Positions 1 to 5,088 of a stretch of 34,383 bases of DNA are shown here, piece after piece; within the stretch, counting starts at the first letter, position 1; every line of letters begins with the position of its first letter. Source of the stretch: a virus; the IMG/VR virus record IMGVR_UViG_3300032236_001766, positions 1 to 34,383 of that record; one strand, 5' to 3'. Position numbers and translations under genes: made by a program. The notes beneath the pieces were generated by a model that was not told where the DNA came from, did no database searches, and saw only the letters and a program-made list of their open reading frames with translations.

Positions 1-22
1 CCCAATTTACAGTGTTAGTCAT
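1..22 (-). CDS. 5' end of a leftward gene cut by the window edge
   Basis: Only seven codons are visible (MTNTVNW), so no function can be given. The start is supported by context: an extended -10 promoter with a -35 lies at 59-87 on the same strand, and an AAAGAAAGG purine stretch precedes the ATG. It shows that leftward transcription continues past the left edge. The stretch 23-249 otherwise holds the promoter, the DnaA-box cluster and a pseudoknot-like element. Confidence 0.45.
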
Positions 23-58
23 TTTTAACCTAACCTTTCTTTATTTTCTAATACTGGA

Positions 59-87
59 AGTATAACATAAAAAAGTGCTACTGTCTA
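59..87 (-). promoter_or_regulatory. Leftward sigma70-type promoter
   Basis: Reading the minus strand: -35 TAGACA (82-87), a 17-bp spacer, and an extended -10 TG-T-TATACT (59-67). It fires leftward into the gene beginning at 22, giving a leader of about 30 nt. Confidence 0.6.
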
Positions 88-146
88 GTAACTTAATAGA
101 TAATCTCATTATTTGGAGCGTGGGTAGGTTAACAAAAGGTTAATTA

Positions 147-179
147 TAATCCACAGGCTGTGGATAAACCTGTGGATAA
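147..179. other. DnaA-box cluster, possible replication origin
   Basis: Two perfect DnaA boxes on the minus strand (TTATCCACA, seen as TGTGGATAA at 159-167 and 171-179) lie 12 bp apart. A third, with one mismatch and in opposite orientation (TAATCCACA), is at 147-155. Boxes 1 and 2 form the inverted repeat ATCCACAG-G-CTGTGGAT. The spacing and the non-coding position between leftward genes suggest a binding site for host DnaA: an origin, or a DnaA-regulated or titrating site. Confidence 0.55.
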
Positions 180-216
180 TGCCCGCATTTTTTGGGCAAT
201 TTTTAAAATTAAAGCG

Positions 217-243
217 GAGCAGTTTTGCAACTTGCTCAGGTTG
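217..243 (-). other. Pseudoknot-capable element, copy 1
   Basis: On the minus strand the order is CAAC (stem 1), CT, GAGCA (stem 2), A, GTTG (stem 1'), CAAAAC, TGCTC (stem 2'). That is a textbook H-type pseudoknot with a 2-nt deep-groove loop and an A-rich 6-nt loop. It begins 6 nt after the TAA of the gene at 250-432. A second 27-nt copy is at 572-598. The element also reads in frame with that stop as (Q)PEQVAKLL. Confidence 0.55.
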
Positions 244-249
244 TTTTTT

Positions 250-432
250 TTAATTATGGTTTACAGTTTTAAAACACTCATCCCAAAATCTATCTGAGTC
301 AAATCTTTCGTTATCTGCTGCAAACATTTCAATAAAATCATTTACGAGATCTTCAAAAACTTCAAGCTTCATTTCTGATCCATATGAATTTAAAATTTCT
401 GCAGTTGCAACATAATCTTTACGTGTCATCAT
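250..432 (-). CDS. Small acidic protein of unknown function (60 aa)
   Basis: This is a 60-residue acidic protein without signal peptide or membrane segment. It begins MMTRKDYVATAEIL and contains an alternating Phe/Asp-rich stretch (FDSDRFWDECF). The appearance is of a short helical phage protein of the kind often found in early regions. I recognise the style, not a function. AAAAGGA lies about 12 nt before the first ATG, and two ATGs are in tandem, so the exact start is uncertain by one codon. Its own leftward promoter is at 550-558, and the leader carries a GC-rich hairpin at 466-492. The stop is followed closely by a pseudoknot-like element. Confidence 0.75.
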   Translation of the reverse strand: MMTRKDYVATAEILNSYGSEMKLEVFEDLVNDFIEMFAADNERFDSDRFWDECFKTVNHN

Positions 433-465
433 TTTTTTTATGTGTCCTTTTCTTTTATTAAATAT

Positions 466-492
466 GAGGCGGGAGTTTTTAATTCCCGCCTC
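466..492. other. GC-rich perfect hairpin in a leader
   Basis: GAGGCGGGA / TCCCGCCTC is a perfect 9-bp stem with a 9-nt AT-only loop apart from one G. It sits in the 5' leader of the gene at 250-432, between its promoter and ATG. Neither strand shows a terminator-like T-run directly after it. The flank to its right (493-519) is also unusually GC-rich for this genome. It may be a leader regulatory structure or a protein-binding site, and each arm carries a GCGGGA. Confidence 0.5.
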
Positions 493-549
493 GCCAACTT
501 AGGAAGGGGATCGCACCCATATTTTTTATTTATCCTTTGTCGTGATTTT

Positions 550-558
550 ATTATAACA
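550..558 (-). promoter_or_regulatory. Leftward extended -10 promoter (TGTTATAAT)
   Basis: TG-T-TATAAT on the minus strand, with no convincing -35. It would drive the gene at 250-432 with a leader of about 110 nt that contains the hairpin at 466-492. Confidence 0.55.
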
Positions 559-571
559 TAGTTAAATTGTT

Positions 572-598
572 GAGCAGTTTTTCGACTTGCTCAGGTCG
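572..598 (-). other. Pseudoknot-capable element, copy 2
   Basis: Same architecture as copy 1: CGAC, CT, GAGCA, A, GTCG, AAAAAC, TGCTC on the minus strand. Against copy 1 there are three differences in 27 nt, and two of them are a compensatory A-T to G-C swap within stem 1. It begins 9 nt after the TAA of the gene at 608-763. Read in frame with that stop it encodes RPEQVEKLL. Confidence 0.55.
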
Positions 599-607
599 TT
601 TATTATT

Positions 608-763
608 TTAGAACTTTACAGAAGTGTAACGATCTTCGCCATCAACATCTAGCAACAAGGTTGTTGTTCGTGCATTGACTGGAATAATTTCCTTGATCTT
701 TCCTGTAACCTTGCTTGATGAGGTTGTGAAGAGATCTCCTACTTGGTACATTGGCTTTGCCAT
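608..763 (-). CDS. Small conserved-looking phage protein (51 aa)
   Basis: The protein begins MAKPMYQVGDLFTTSSSKV and has an alternating hydrophobic pattern (ITLL-type strands) typical of a small SH3-like beta barrel. No catalytic motif is visible and I assign no function. I chose the ATG at 763 because AGAAGGAAAAG precedes it. An in-frame upstream ATG at 823 would add 20 residues and overlaps the previous stop as TAATG, so translation coupled to the upstream gene is possible. The stop is followed 9 nt later by a pseudoknot-like element, and an in-frame peptide continues beyond it. Confidence 0.7.
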   Translation of the reverse strand: MAKPMYQVGDLFTTSSSKVTGKIKEIIPVNARTTTLLLDVDGEDRYTSVKF

Positions 764-822
764 ATTCTTTTCCTTCTTTCTGTTGGTTGTTATAGTTGTT
801 AGTATATCATTGACCACTGACA

Positions 823-969
823 TTAGAGCACCTCGTCAGGGTCAAAATCTGGTGTATCTAGAAACTCAAACTCATCTGAGTTTTCTTCTTCCCATATATC
901 GTTCTGCTCCTGCATGAAGTCAGCGGGATCTAGGGTGCTAGTGCGTTCCCATGAGTATGTGTATGACAT
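823..969 (-). CDS. Small very acidic protein (48 aa)
   Basis: A 48-codon gene reads MSYTYSWERTSTLDPADF and then a run of acidic residues. The C-terminal half is about half Asp/Glu, with the motif DTPDFDPDEVL at the end. There is no signal or membrane segment. Small acidic phage proteins often act as DNA mimics or bind host enzymes, but that is only a possibility here. It follows the secreted 56-aa gene on the same strand. AGGA lies about 12 nt before the ATG. Its stop overlaps an ATG of the next frame (TAATG at 821-825). Confidence 0.65.
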   Translation of the reverse strand: MSYTYSWERTSTLDPADFMQEQNDIWEEENSDEFEFLDTPDFDPDEVL

Positions 970-1001
970 TATATTTATTTCCTATTCTTTTATTTATTTA
1001 A

Positions 1002-1172
1002 TTAGTGTTGAGTAAAGTCTTTATGACAGCCTACATATGCACACTTATAGTGTTGAGATCTATGTATGGTGTATGTATATTTACCTACGCTAGTTACTCT
1101 ATGGCTTTTAGCCTGTGCCATAGTTGGCACTAGTGCTAGTGCTAGGCTAAGTGCAATTATCTTAGTTTTCAT
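1002..1172 (-). CDS. Small secreted protein with signal peptide (56 aa)
   Basis: The N-terminus is a clear Sec signal peptide: MKTK, a hydrophobic core IIALSLALALV, then PTMAQA ending in an AxA-type cleavage site near residue 21. The mature part is only about 35 residues, basic and aromatic, with two cysteines (C44 and C49) that could form one disulphide outside the membrane. The gene overlaps the preceding one by 11 nt, so the two are probably translated together. Role unknown; exported phage peptides can act in superinfection exclusion or wall modification. Confidence 0.65.
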   Translation of the reverse strand: MKTKIIALSLALALVPTMAQAKSHRVTSVGKYTYTIHRSQHYKCAYVGCHKDFTQH

Positions 1173-1278
1173 CTGTACCCCATGTCTTTACATCTTTGTA
1201 CATAGCGTACAGCATAGGCACGGCTACTGTCAAGCCAATAAGCATTAGGACACGAATAATGTATGTGAGAATAATCAT
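1162..1278 (-). CDS. Small single-pass membrane protein (38 aa)
   Basis: The sequence MIILTYIIRVLMLIGLTVAV and onward gives one hydrophobic membrane segment (residues about 2-25), followed by a short polar tail ending KTWGTDEN. The ATG is separated from the preceding stop by one base (TAA-T-ATG), which suggests coupling. It sits between a soluble 74-aa gene and a secreted 56-aa gene in one leftward operon. Function unknown; with the exported neighbour it may form a small envelope-directed pair. Confidence 0.55.
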   Translation of the reverse strand: MIILTYIIRVLMLIGLTVAVPMLYAMYKDVKTWGTDEN

Positions 1279-1279
1279 A

Positions 1280-1504
1280 TTATTTAGACCACGCTTTCTT
1301 TAGAGATGCATAGCGTGAGGCTATTAGGTAAGCCTTATCACTAGGGCTAGTGCTGTATTCATCAGCATTAGGGTATTTAGCATTGAGGCGAACAGCCTGT
1401 GCAATAGATAGAGCAGGGCGGGAAGGTGCAAAGCCACCAGCCTCTAAGCCAAACTCTTTAGCAATATCATTACGGATTTCATTATAGTATATAGTGTAGT
1501 TCAT
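1280..1504 (-). CDS. Unknown soluble protein, first gene of the leftward operon (74 aa)
   Basis: I begin at the ATG at 1504 (MNYTIYYNEIR) because AGAAAGGTGG lies directly upstream. A GTG three codons earlier is an alternative. The body (DIAKEFGLEAGGFAPSR, then SIAQAVRLNAKYP) looks mainly helical, with no signal, membrane segment or metal motif. It is the gene nearest to the tandem promoters at 1540-1654 and so heads the leftward operon. Function not recognised. Confidence 0.7.
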   Translation of the reverse strand: MNYTIYYNEIRNDIAKEFGLEAGGFAPSRPALSIAQAVRLNAKYPNADEYSTSPSDKAYLIASRYASLKKAWSK

Positions 1505-1539
1505 TTGAACCACCTTTCTTTAGTTAATCTAATACGAGT

Positions 1540-1568
1540 ATTCTAGCATATCGTTGCTAGAAAATCAA
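1540..1568 (-). promoter_or_regulatory. Leftward promoter P1
   Basis: Minus strand: -35 TTGATT (1563-1568), 17-bp spacer, extended -10 TGC-TAGAAT (-10 at 1540-1545). It drives the leftward operon starting at 1504. The 19-bp palindrome at 1570-1588 abuts its -35. Confidence 0.7.
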
Positions 1569-1569
1569 G

Positions 1570-1588
1570 GCGACACGCCGTGTGTCGC
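1570..1588. promoter_or_regulatory. Palindrome next to P1, possible operator
   Basis: GCGACACGCCGTGTGTCGC has perfect 7-bp arms (GCGACAC/GTGTCGC) and a 5-bp centre, and abuts the P1 -35. On the plus strand it is followed by AAATC and seven T, so it could also end rightward transcripts. The right arm is part of a 10-bp direct repeat, GTCGCAAATC (1584-1593 and 1655-1664), whose second copy abuts the -35 of P2. This favours an operator for a shared regulator. Confidence 0.5.
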
Positions 1589-1625
1589 AAATCTTTTTTT
1601 ATCTTTATTTAATTGTTATAGTAGA

Positions 1626-1654
1626 ATACTAGCAGATAAAATCAAGAAAATCAA
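1626..1654 (-). promoter_or_regulatory. Leftward promoter P2
   Basis: Minus strand: -35 TTGATT (1649-1654), 17-bp spacer, extended -10 TGC-TAGTAT (-10 at 1626-1631). It is the twin of P1, 86 bp upstream, with the same TTGATTTTC at the -35. The repeat GTCGCAAATC abuts it at 1655-1664. The remainder of the gap 1505-1878 holds no gene I can support. Confidence 0.6.
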
Positions 1655-1825
1655 GTCGCAAATCGGACATATGCGACATTTTGCGTGTGATATACACCAC
1701 ATTTATGAAGAAATATGTGCACAAAACGGACATTATGGGCACACTACTTTTTTTTAAAATCGTTTCAAAATTGTGTATCATACAAAATAAACACCCATTA
1801 ACATTTTGATCAAAAGTGATTTATA

Positions 1826-1841
1826 TGTGATTCAGATCACA
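1826..1841. promoter_or_regulatory. CRP/GlxR-like operator
   Basis: TGTGA-TTCAGA-TCACA matches the classic CRP-family half-sites perfectly (TGTGA-N6-TCACA), with one more paired base on each side (1825 and 1842). Its centre is about 45 bp before the ATG at 1879. That suits activation of a leaderless promoter whose -35 region is poor. A second palindrome, TTTTGATCAAAA (1804-1815), lies just upstream. Confidence 0.6.
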
Positions 1842-1862
1842 TTATATAAAAAAGCGGGAGTG

Positions 1863-1871
1863 TGAGATAAT
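1863..1871 (+). promoter_or_regulatory. Rightward extended -10 promoter, leaderless start
   Basis: TG-A-GATAAT ends 7 bp before the ATG at 1879, so the transcript should begin at or next to the start codon. The -35 position (1843-1848, TATATA) is weak, consistent with dependence on an activator bound at 1826-1841. Confidence 0.5.
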
Positions 1872-1878
1872 ATCTATT

Positions 1879-2406
1879 ATGAGCTTTCAACAAGCATTTA
1901 TAAATCAAAAAGATAGCAGCGAAGTTGTGCTATTTAAAAATGCTATGTATGTAAATCCAAAATTTGAAACTTTTTTAAATTATGCAAGATCTGTCGCTGG
2001 AACTGAAAAAGAAAGAATAGAATTTGGCGTTCTTAAAATTTTATATACAAATATGATTGATTCTCCAGTTATGTATGATTTTGATGGCTATCCAGAATTC
2101 AGAGATATATTAAGAAATGTGTGGGGAAATGAGCTTTGGGACGAACCAGTTATGATAGTTTCTGAAATAACTGGGGTCGGGTCTGGATTAAGTGCTCATG
2201 AGGATAGATTAAGGCAAATACACTGGAATTGCGTTGGAACTACACAATGGGATTTTTATAAAAATGATGAAATTTATAAAACTTTAATAATGGAACCTGG
2301 AGATGTGGTTTTTATACCTCTTGGAATAAAGCATGGGGTAAAAACTTTAACTACGCCAAGGGCGGGGATGGCAATATCACTTAATATCCCTAATAAAGCC
2401 AGCTAA
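1879..2406 (+). CDS. Cupin/JmjC-like iron oxygenase candidate
   Basis: A 175-aa soluble protein with the hallmarks of the cupin fold in its second half. H107-E-D109 gives an HxD metal triad start, followed by HWNC and QWDFY. Then come LIMEPGDVVFIP and the distal H152 in KHGVK, and a final strand MAISLNI. JmjC/cupin 2OG oxygenases hydroxylate proteins or small molecules using Fe(II), and this domain order fits. The substrate is unknown and non-oxygenase cupins cannot be excluded. The gene stands alone on the plus strand behind a CRP/GlxR-like site. It lacks a Shine-Dalgarno at the proper distance, which fits leaderless translation. Its last 30 nt overlap the convergent 2OG oxygenase gene, so the two oxygenases share their 3' ends. 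Confidence 0.7.
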   Translation: MSFQQAFINQKDSSEVVLFKNAMYVNPKFETFLNYARSVAGTEKERIEFGVLKILYTNMIDSPVMYDFDGYPEFRDILRNVWGNELWDEPVMIVSEITGVGSGLSAHEDRLRQIHWNCVGTTQWDFYKNDEIYKTLIMEPGDVVFIPLGIKHGVKTLTTPRAGMAISLNIPNKAS

Positions 2407-2955
2407 AACATATCGTGTACCTGATGTAACCTCTTTTACACCATGTAAATATATGGGGCTTGCAGAATGAACTAGCAAAGATCCTCTTTCTGGCTTAACT
2501 TCTATGCCAAATTTTGGATAATATGTTTGCCCCCCACTAAAATCGTCATTTAAATAGAGAACTGTACCATATTTTATATCGCTACCTTCTCCACCATCAC
2601 AATGAACCTTCATAGAGTCTCCAGTTTTGAATCTCAATATGTTCAAATACCTATCAATTTGATATTTTTGAATATATTTTTTCATTTTTTCATCATTTTC
2701 TAAAACTGATAGTATTTTTTCCATTAAATAGTCTAAATACTTGTCATCTATGTCTGTAGATTCTTTTAAATTTAGCACATTATTTCGCCAAGTGTCTAAT
2801 GCGGGGGGATGTTCTGGATCAACATTGTTTTCTCCATAATGAGTCCAATTAGATTCAGGTACACTTCTTACTACATTAAGTAAATACTCTGATTCTTCTT
2901 CATTTAAAATGTCTTTGTATAAAAAAATATTTCTTTCGAGAGCTATCTTTTCCAA
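2377..2955 (-). CDS. 2OG-Fe(II) oxygenase, prolyl-4-hydroxylase type
   Basis: This 192-aa protein has the complete P4H-family core. H118-C-D120 (KVHCDGG) and distal H171 (LHGVKEV) would bind Fe(II). R181 in SGTRYVLAGF would hold the 2-oxoglutarate carboxylate. The strand YLNDDFSGGQTYYP is the block shared with the large array at 21326-29541. The first codon is TTG, since an in-frame TAG lies just upstream and no early ATG exists. It overlaps the 46-aa gene upstream by 13 nt, so coupled translation is likely. This is the only family member outside the array and on the other strand. Substrate unknown; peptidyl proline or another side chain is the family expectation. Confidence 0.85.
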   Translation of the reverse strand: MEKIALERNIFLYKDILNEEESEYLLNVVRSVPESNWTHYGENNVDPEHPPALDTWRNNVLNLKESTDIDDKYLDYLMEKILSVLENDEKMKKYIQKYQIDRYLNILRFKTGDSMKVHCDGGEGSDIKYGTVLYLNDDFSGGQTYYPKFGIEVKPERGSLLVHSASPIYLHGVKEVTSGTRYVLAGFIRDIK

Positions 2956-3083
2956 ATTTTTAACTTTCTAAAAAATTTTTCTACTTTTTCTTCTAAATTT
3001 TGGCCAGGACGTTTTTTGTCCTTAGTTTGGTTAGCTCTAAACTGTGGACTTCTCATATATTGTGCTTGATGATCTCTTGCCAT
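2943..3083 (-). CDS. Small basic protein ahead of the 2OG oxygenase (46 aa)
   Basis: The 46 codons read MARDHQAQYMRSPQFR and then a Lys/Arg-rich helix-like tail (EEKVEKFFRKLKIWKR). Net charge is strongly positive, so nucleic-acid binding or a partner role is possible, but no family is recognised. A TGGTATAAT promoter ends 9 bp before the ATG, so the mRNA is nearly leaderless. The end overlaps the oxygenase start by 13 nt, which argues that the two are made together. Confidence 0.55.
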   Translation of the reverse strand: MARDHQAQYMRSPQFRANQTKDKKRPGQNLEEKVEKFFRKLKIWKR

Positions 3084-3092
3084 GATATTTCT

Positions 3093-3101
3093 ATTATACC
3101 A
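3093..3101 (-). promoter_or_regulatory. Leftward extended -10 promoter (TGGTATAAT)
   Basis: TG-G-TATAAT on the minus strand between the stop at 3104 and the ATG at 3083; no -35 match. It is identical in sequence to promoters before 15265, 19793, 28696 and 32732. Confidence 0.6.
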
Positions 3102-3103
3102 TT

Positions 3104-3364
3104 CTAACTGGTGGAGTTATCCATTGATTCTGTCAATGGATTGTCTTCGTCTTCAAAAATAAATGACGGGGCGGGAGCTAGAATCTGTCCAGATTCATGT
3201 AATTCAAATAATCCCTTAGCATCTGCACCTAGCTTATCAGCTATAATGGACAACATATCATAATTACGTTGTTCTTGTATAAATATAGCTCCTAATAACT
3301 CTCTTATATTATTTATAGCGTCAGTATATTCTCCAACTTGACTTATATCACTTAGATTTGCCAT
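3104..3364 (-). CDS. Unknown small protein (86 aa)
   Basis: It reads MANLSDISQVGEYTDAINNI and onward: an amphipathic helical first two thirds, then a Pro/Ala and acidic C-terminus (APAPSFIFEDEDNP). There is no catalytic motif, signal or membrane segment. AGGAGAG precedes the ATG closely, and the gene overlaps its upstream neighbour by 17 nt. Phage proteins of this build are often small structural or regulatory proteins; I do not assign one. Confidence 0.7.
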   Translation of the reverse strand: MANLSDISQVGEYTDAINNIRELLGAIFIQEQRNYDMLSIIADKLGADAKGLFELHESGQILAPAPSFIFEDEDNPLTESMDNSTS

Positions 3365-3611
3365 CTATCTCTCCTATAATCTCTTGTGTAAGATAATCCC
3401 ATTTTTTGGCTTCCATTCCCGCCGAATTATTTATCATCAAATCTCCATTTTCGGCATTTTCTACATGAAGCCATTTTATGGGAGCATCTAAATCAACTTT
3501 TCCTGCAAATATGTGATCTATACCACTTTTTATATGGATCAACATTGCAAATTGGTCGTGCTCCTCATTTTCGGGCTCAATGTAAGCTCGTTCAATGTGT
3601 ATTTTCGCCAT
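3348..3611 (-). CDS. Unknown small protein (87 aa)
   Basis: I start at the ATG at 3611 (MAKIHIERAYIEPENEEHD); a TTG six codons upstream is possible. The protein is acidic with beta-strand-like segments (FAMLIHIKSGIDHIFAGKV). No motif is recognised. It overlaps the gene before it by 20 nt and the gene after it by 17 nt, so it is embedded in the same translationally coupled operon as the CxxCxxCC protein. Confidence 0.65.
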   Translation of the reverse strand: MAKIHIERAYIEPENEEHDQFAMLIHIKSGIDHIFAGKVDLDAPIKWLHVENAENGDLMINNSAGMEAKKWDYLTQEIIGEIDGKSK

Positions 3612-4110
3612 TTGCCTCTGTTGTTCCAAGTAGTGGATAATCTTTGTCCATCATAATATTAAAATCCTCTGATCCAATCCAGAATATATTTTTCTGTACC
3701 CGCCATGAAAAGTTTATGCCATTCATGAGAGCGTATTCTATTGCCCATGATAGCACTTCTGAATCCAATTTGCGACCTGCTTCAATAAGTTTCATATATT
3801 CTATGCCTTTTACCGTTCTTGTTGTAAAAATAGCATTTGAACGATTTGGCTTAAATGATTCTGGCATATTGGGATTTGTCAGCCAATCGCATTTAAATAT
3901 CTGACATGGGTTTACAGGACGATTTTCATATGCCCCGCAACCTTTACCTAATTCTACAAAAATACAAGGACTTAAGGTTTCATCGTCCTTCATTCCCATA
4001 AATGATTCTCCAGCATTATTCTGAAGCTTTATATCCGCCCTTAAATGGCCTTCACAGCACTTTGTACAGTTTTCACAACTACGGCCTTCAACTATGGGCA
4101 AAAAATCCAT
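3592..4110 (-). CDS. CxxCxxCC (YkgJ/UPF0153-type) metal-cluster protein
   Basis: The N-terminus has the signature C12-x2-C15-x2-C18-C19 (SCENCTKCCEGHL). A second group follows: C49, C58 in GKGCGAYENRP, C69 and C74 (NPCQIFKC). This is the layout of the YkgJ/UPF0153 family, whose eight cysteines bind Zn or an Fe-S cluster. The family is widespread and its biochemical role is poorly defined. Here it is 172 aa, with a Trp-rich helical C-terminus. It abuts the preceding gene (TAA directly followed by ATG) and has GGAGG about 10 nt before the start. The neighbourhood (another zinc-ribbon protein, two Fe-oxygenases downstream) makes a redox or metal-handling role possible. Confidence 0.8.
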   Translation of the reverse strand: MDFLPIVEGRSCENCTKCCEGHLRADIKLQNNAGESFMGMKDDETLSPCIFVELGKGCGAYENRPVNPCQIFKCDWLTNPNMPESFKPNRSNAIFTTRTVKGIEYMKLIEAGRKLDSEVLSWAIEYALMNGINFSWRVQKNIFWIGSEDFNIMMDKDYPLLGTTEANGENTH

Positions 4111-4368
4111 TTAAAGCGATCCTCCTGATTTTTCGGACTCATTTTTTGCGGACTCAATTTCACGCAAAACTTTATTATAAAAATTTATTCCAGGATACTT
4201 CTTGTATCCACAAGCCATACAGTTTAAACTAATCTTTCCTTCTTCCTCTTCTTTGTGAAGAAGGCTAAAGGTAGTGCCTGGATCTTGCTTATGCATAGGA
4301 CAGGCGAGGAATTTTAGTTTCCCCGCCTGAGCTAATTGTAAATGTTCTGAAAAGACTTGGATGAGCAT
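4111..4368 (-). CDS. Small zinc-ribbon protein (85 aa)
   Basis: Two metal-binding knuckles are visible: C23-P-M-H26 (FLACPMHKQD) and C50-M-A-C53-G-Y (LNCMACGYKK). Together they could make a single zinc ribbon of about 35 residues. The rest is helical and Lys/Glu-rich, with a hydrophilic tail (SAKNESEKSGGSL). Such proteins bind nucleic acid or act as small adaptors; no specific family is recognised. The ATG overlaps the stop of the transglycosylase gene (TAATG), so it is coupled to it. Confidence 0.7.
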   Translation of the reverse strand: MLIQVFSEHLQLAQAGKLKFLACPMHKQDPGTTFSLLHKEEEEGKISLNCMACGYKKYPGINFYNKVLREIESAKNESEKSGGSL

Positions 4369-5054
4369 TAAGCTACCGCTATATTCGCCTTATTAAAAAC
4401 AGAATTTACATATTCTTGAACTGTTGGATTTCCTGGAACATGGAGATGCCATGTTTTTGGATTCCCAGCTCTTGATGGCAATAGATGTGCTGCTACTGCT
4501 TTTGTCCAACTATGATACTTTTGATAAGAATGTTGAAGTTCATCAATTATTCTTTGATCCTGTACCCATTCTGGAGCATCACATGCACTTTTATAGCCCA
4601 TGTAGTTATTCCATGTATCAGGCATGTATTGGTATGCACCACATGCACTGCTAGAATAAGACTTGCGATAATATGCAGTCGCTCCTCCAGTTTCCTGGGA
4701 CTTGATTGCATTTGCTAGTCTTGAGATTATTACCCTGCTGTCTACTCTTGATTTTAAATTTAGCTTTACGCTATATGCGGGCATTAAAAAAGTGTTTCTA
4801 GATGACAAATCATTAATTAAATAAAGAGATCTTGCTTTTACTTTATTATTAATATTATTTATATCTATATTTATAATATCTTTTATATTAACTAAATTAT
4901 TAAATTTATTAATATATAATATATTTTTATTATACACTATCATTTCCTTCATTTGAGCGTGTGCTGAAGAATCAACTCCAAAAAGCAATGTGAGAATACT
5001 CACACATATGCTTAACCACACTGTCCTTATCCTTGCTTTGTTCTCATTGTTCAT
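4368..5054 (-). CDS. Secreted lytic transglycosylase-like enzyme
   Basis: I start at the ATG at 5054, because AGGAGG sits 6 nt upstream; an earlier in-frame ATG overlaps the promoter. The 228-aa product has a Sec signal (WLSICVSILTLLFGV, cleavage near AHA at 31-33). An Asn/Ile-rich spacer (about 55-75) follows. Then a lysozyme-fold domain starts with AIKSQETGG, where E121 is the likely catalytic acid, followed by ACGAYQYMPDTW and WTKAVAAHLL. These are SLT/resuscitation-factor-like features that cut the glycan strand of peptidoglycan. The fold is common in actinobacterial and actinophage wall enzymes. It heads a leftward operon. The spacer is extremely AT-rich at DNA level (4835-4935), unlike the rest of the gene. 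Confidence 0.75.
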   Translation of the reverse strand: MNNENKARIRTVWLSICVSILTLLFGVDSSAHAQMKEMIVYNKNILYINKFNNLVNIKDIINIDINNINNKVKARSLYLINDLSSRNTFLMPAYSVKLNLKSRVDSRVIISRLANAIKSQETGGATAYYRKSYSSSACGAYQYMPDTWNNYMGYKSACDAPEWVQDQRIIDELQHSYQKYHSWTKAVAAHLLPSRAGNPKTWHLHVPGNPTVQEYVNSVFNKANIAVA

Positions 5055-5088
5055 TTTGAACCTCCTGGGGTAAAGAGTAGTATCTACA

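Noticed and set aside
460-530. tRNA gene
   Set aside because: A T-arm-like GGGTGCGATCCC and a strong stem exist, but there is no acceptor stem, D-arm or anticodon arm in a consistent order.
572-598. preQ1-type riboswitch
   Set aside because: The pseudoknot shape is similar, but the conserved preQ1 core bases are absent and the element follows a stop codon rather than leading into a ribosome site.
1120-1150. CTAGTG short tandem repeat as a regulatory array
   Set aside because: It encodes the Leu-Ala repeats of a signal peptide in the 56-aa gene.
1066-1248. A hydrophobic rightward open frame of 60 codons
   Set aside because: It is the antisense of the small membrane and secreted genes at 1002-1278, which have better starts and a signal peptide.
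1570-1600. Rho-independent terminator for rightward transcripts
   Set aside because: The stem and T-run fit loosely, but five bases separate them and no rightward gene ends here; an operator next to P1 explains it better.
1554-1757. A 67-codon rightward open frame in the gap before the cupin gene
   Set aside because: It lies over the two leftward promoters and operator repeats, has no ribosome site, and its composition looks non-coding.
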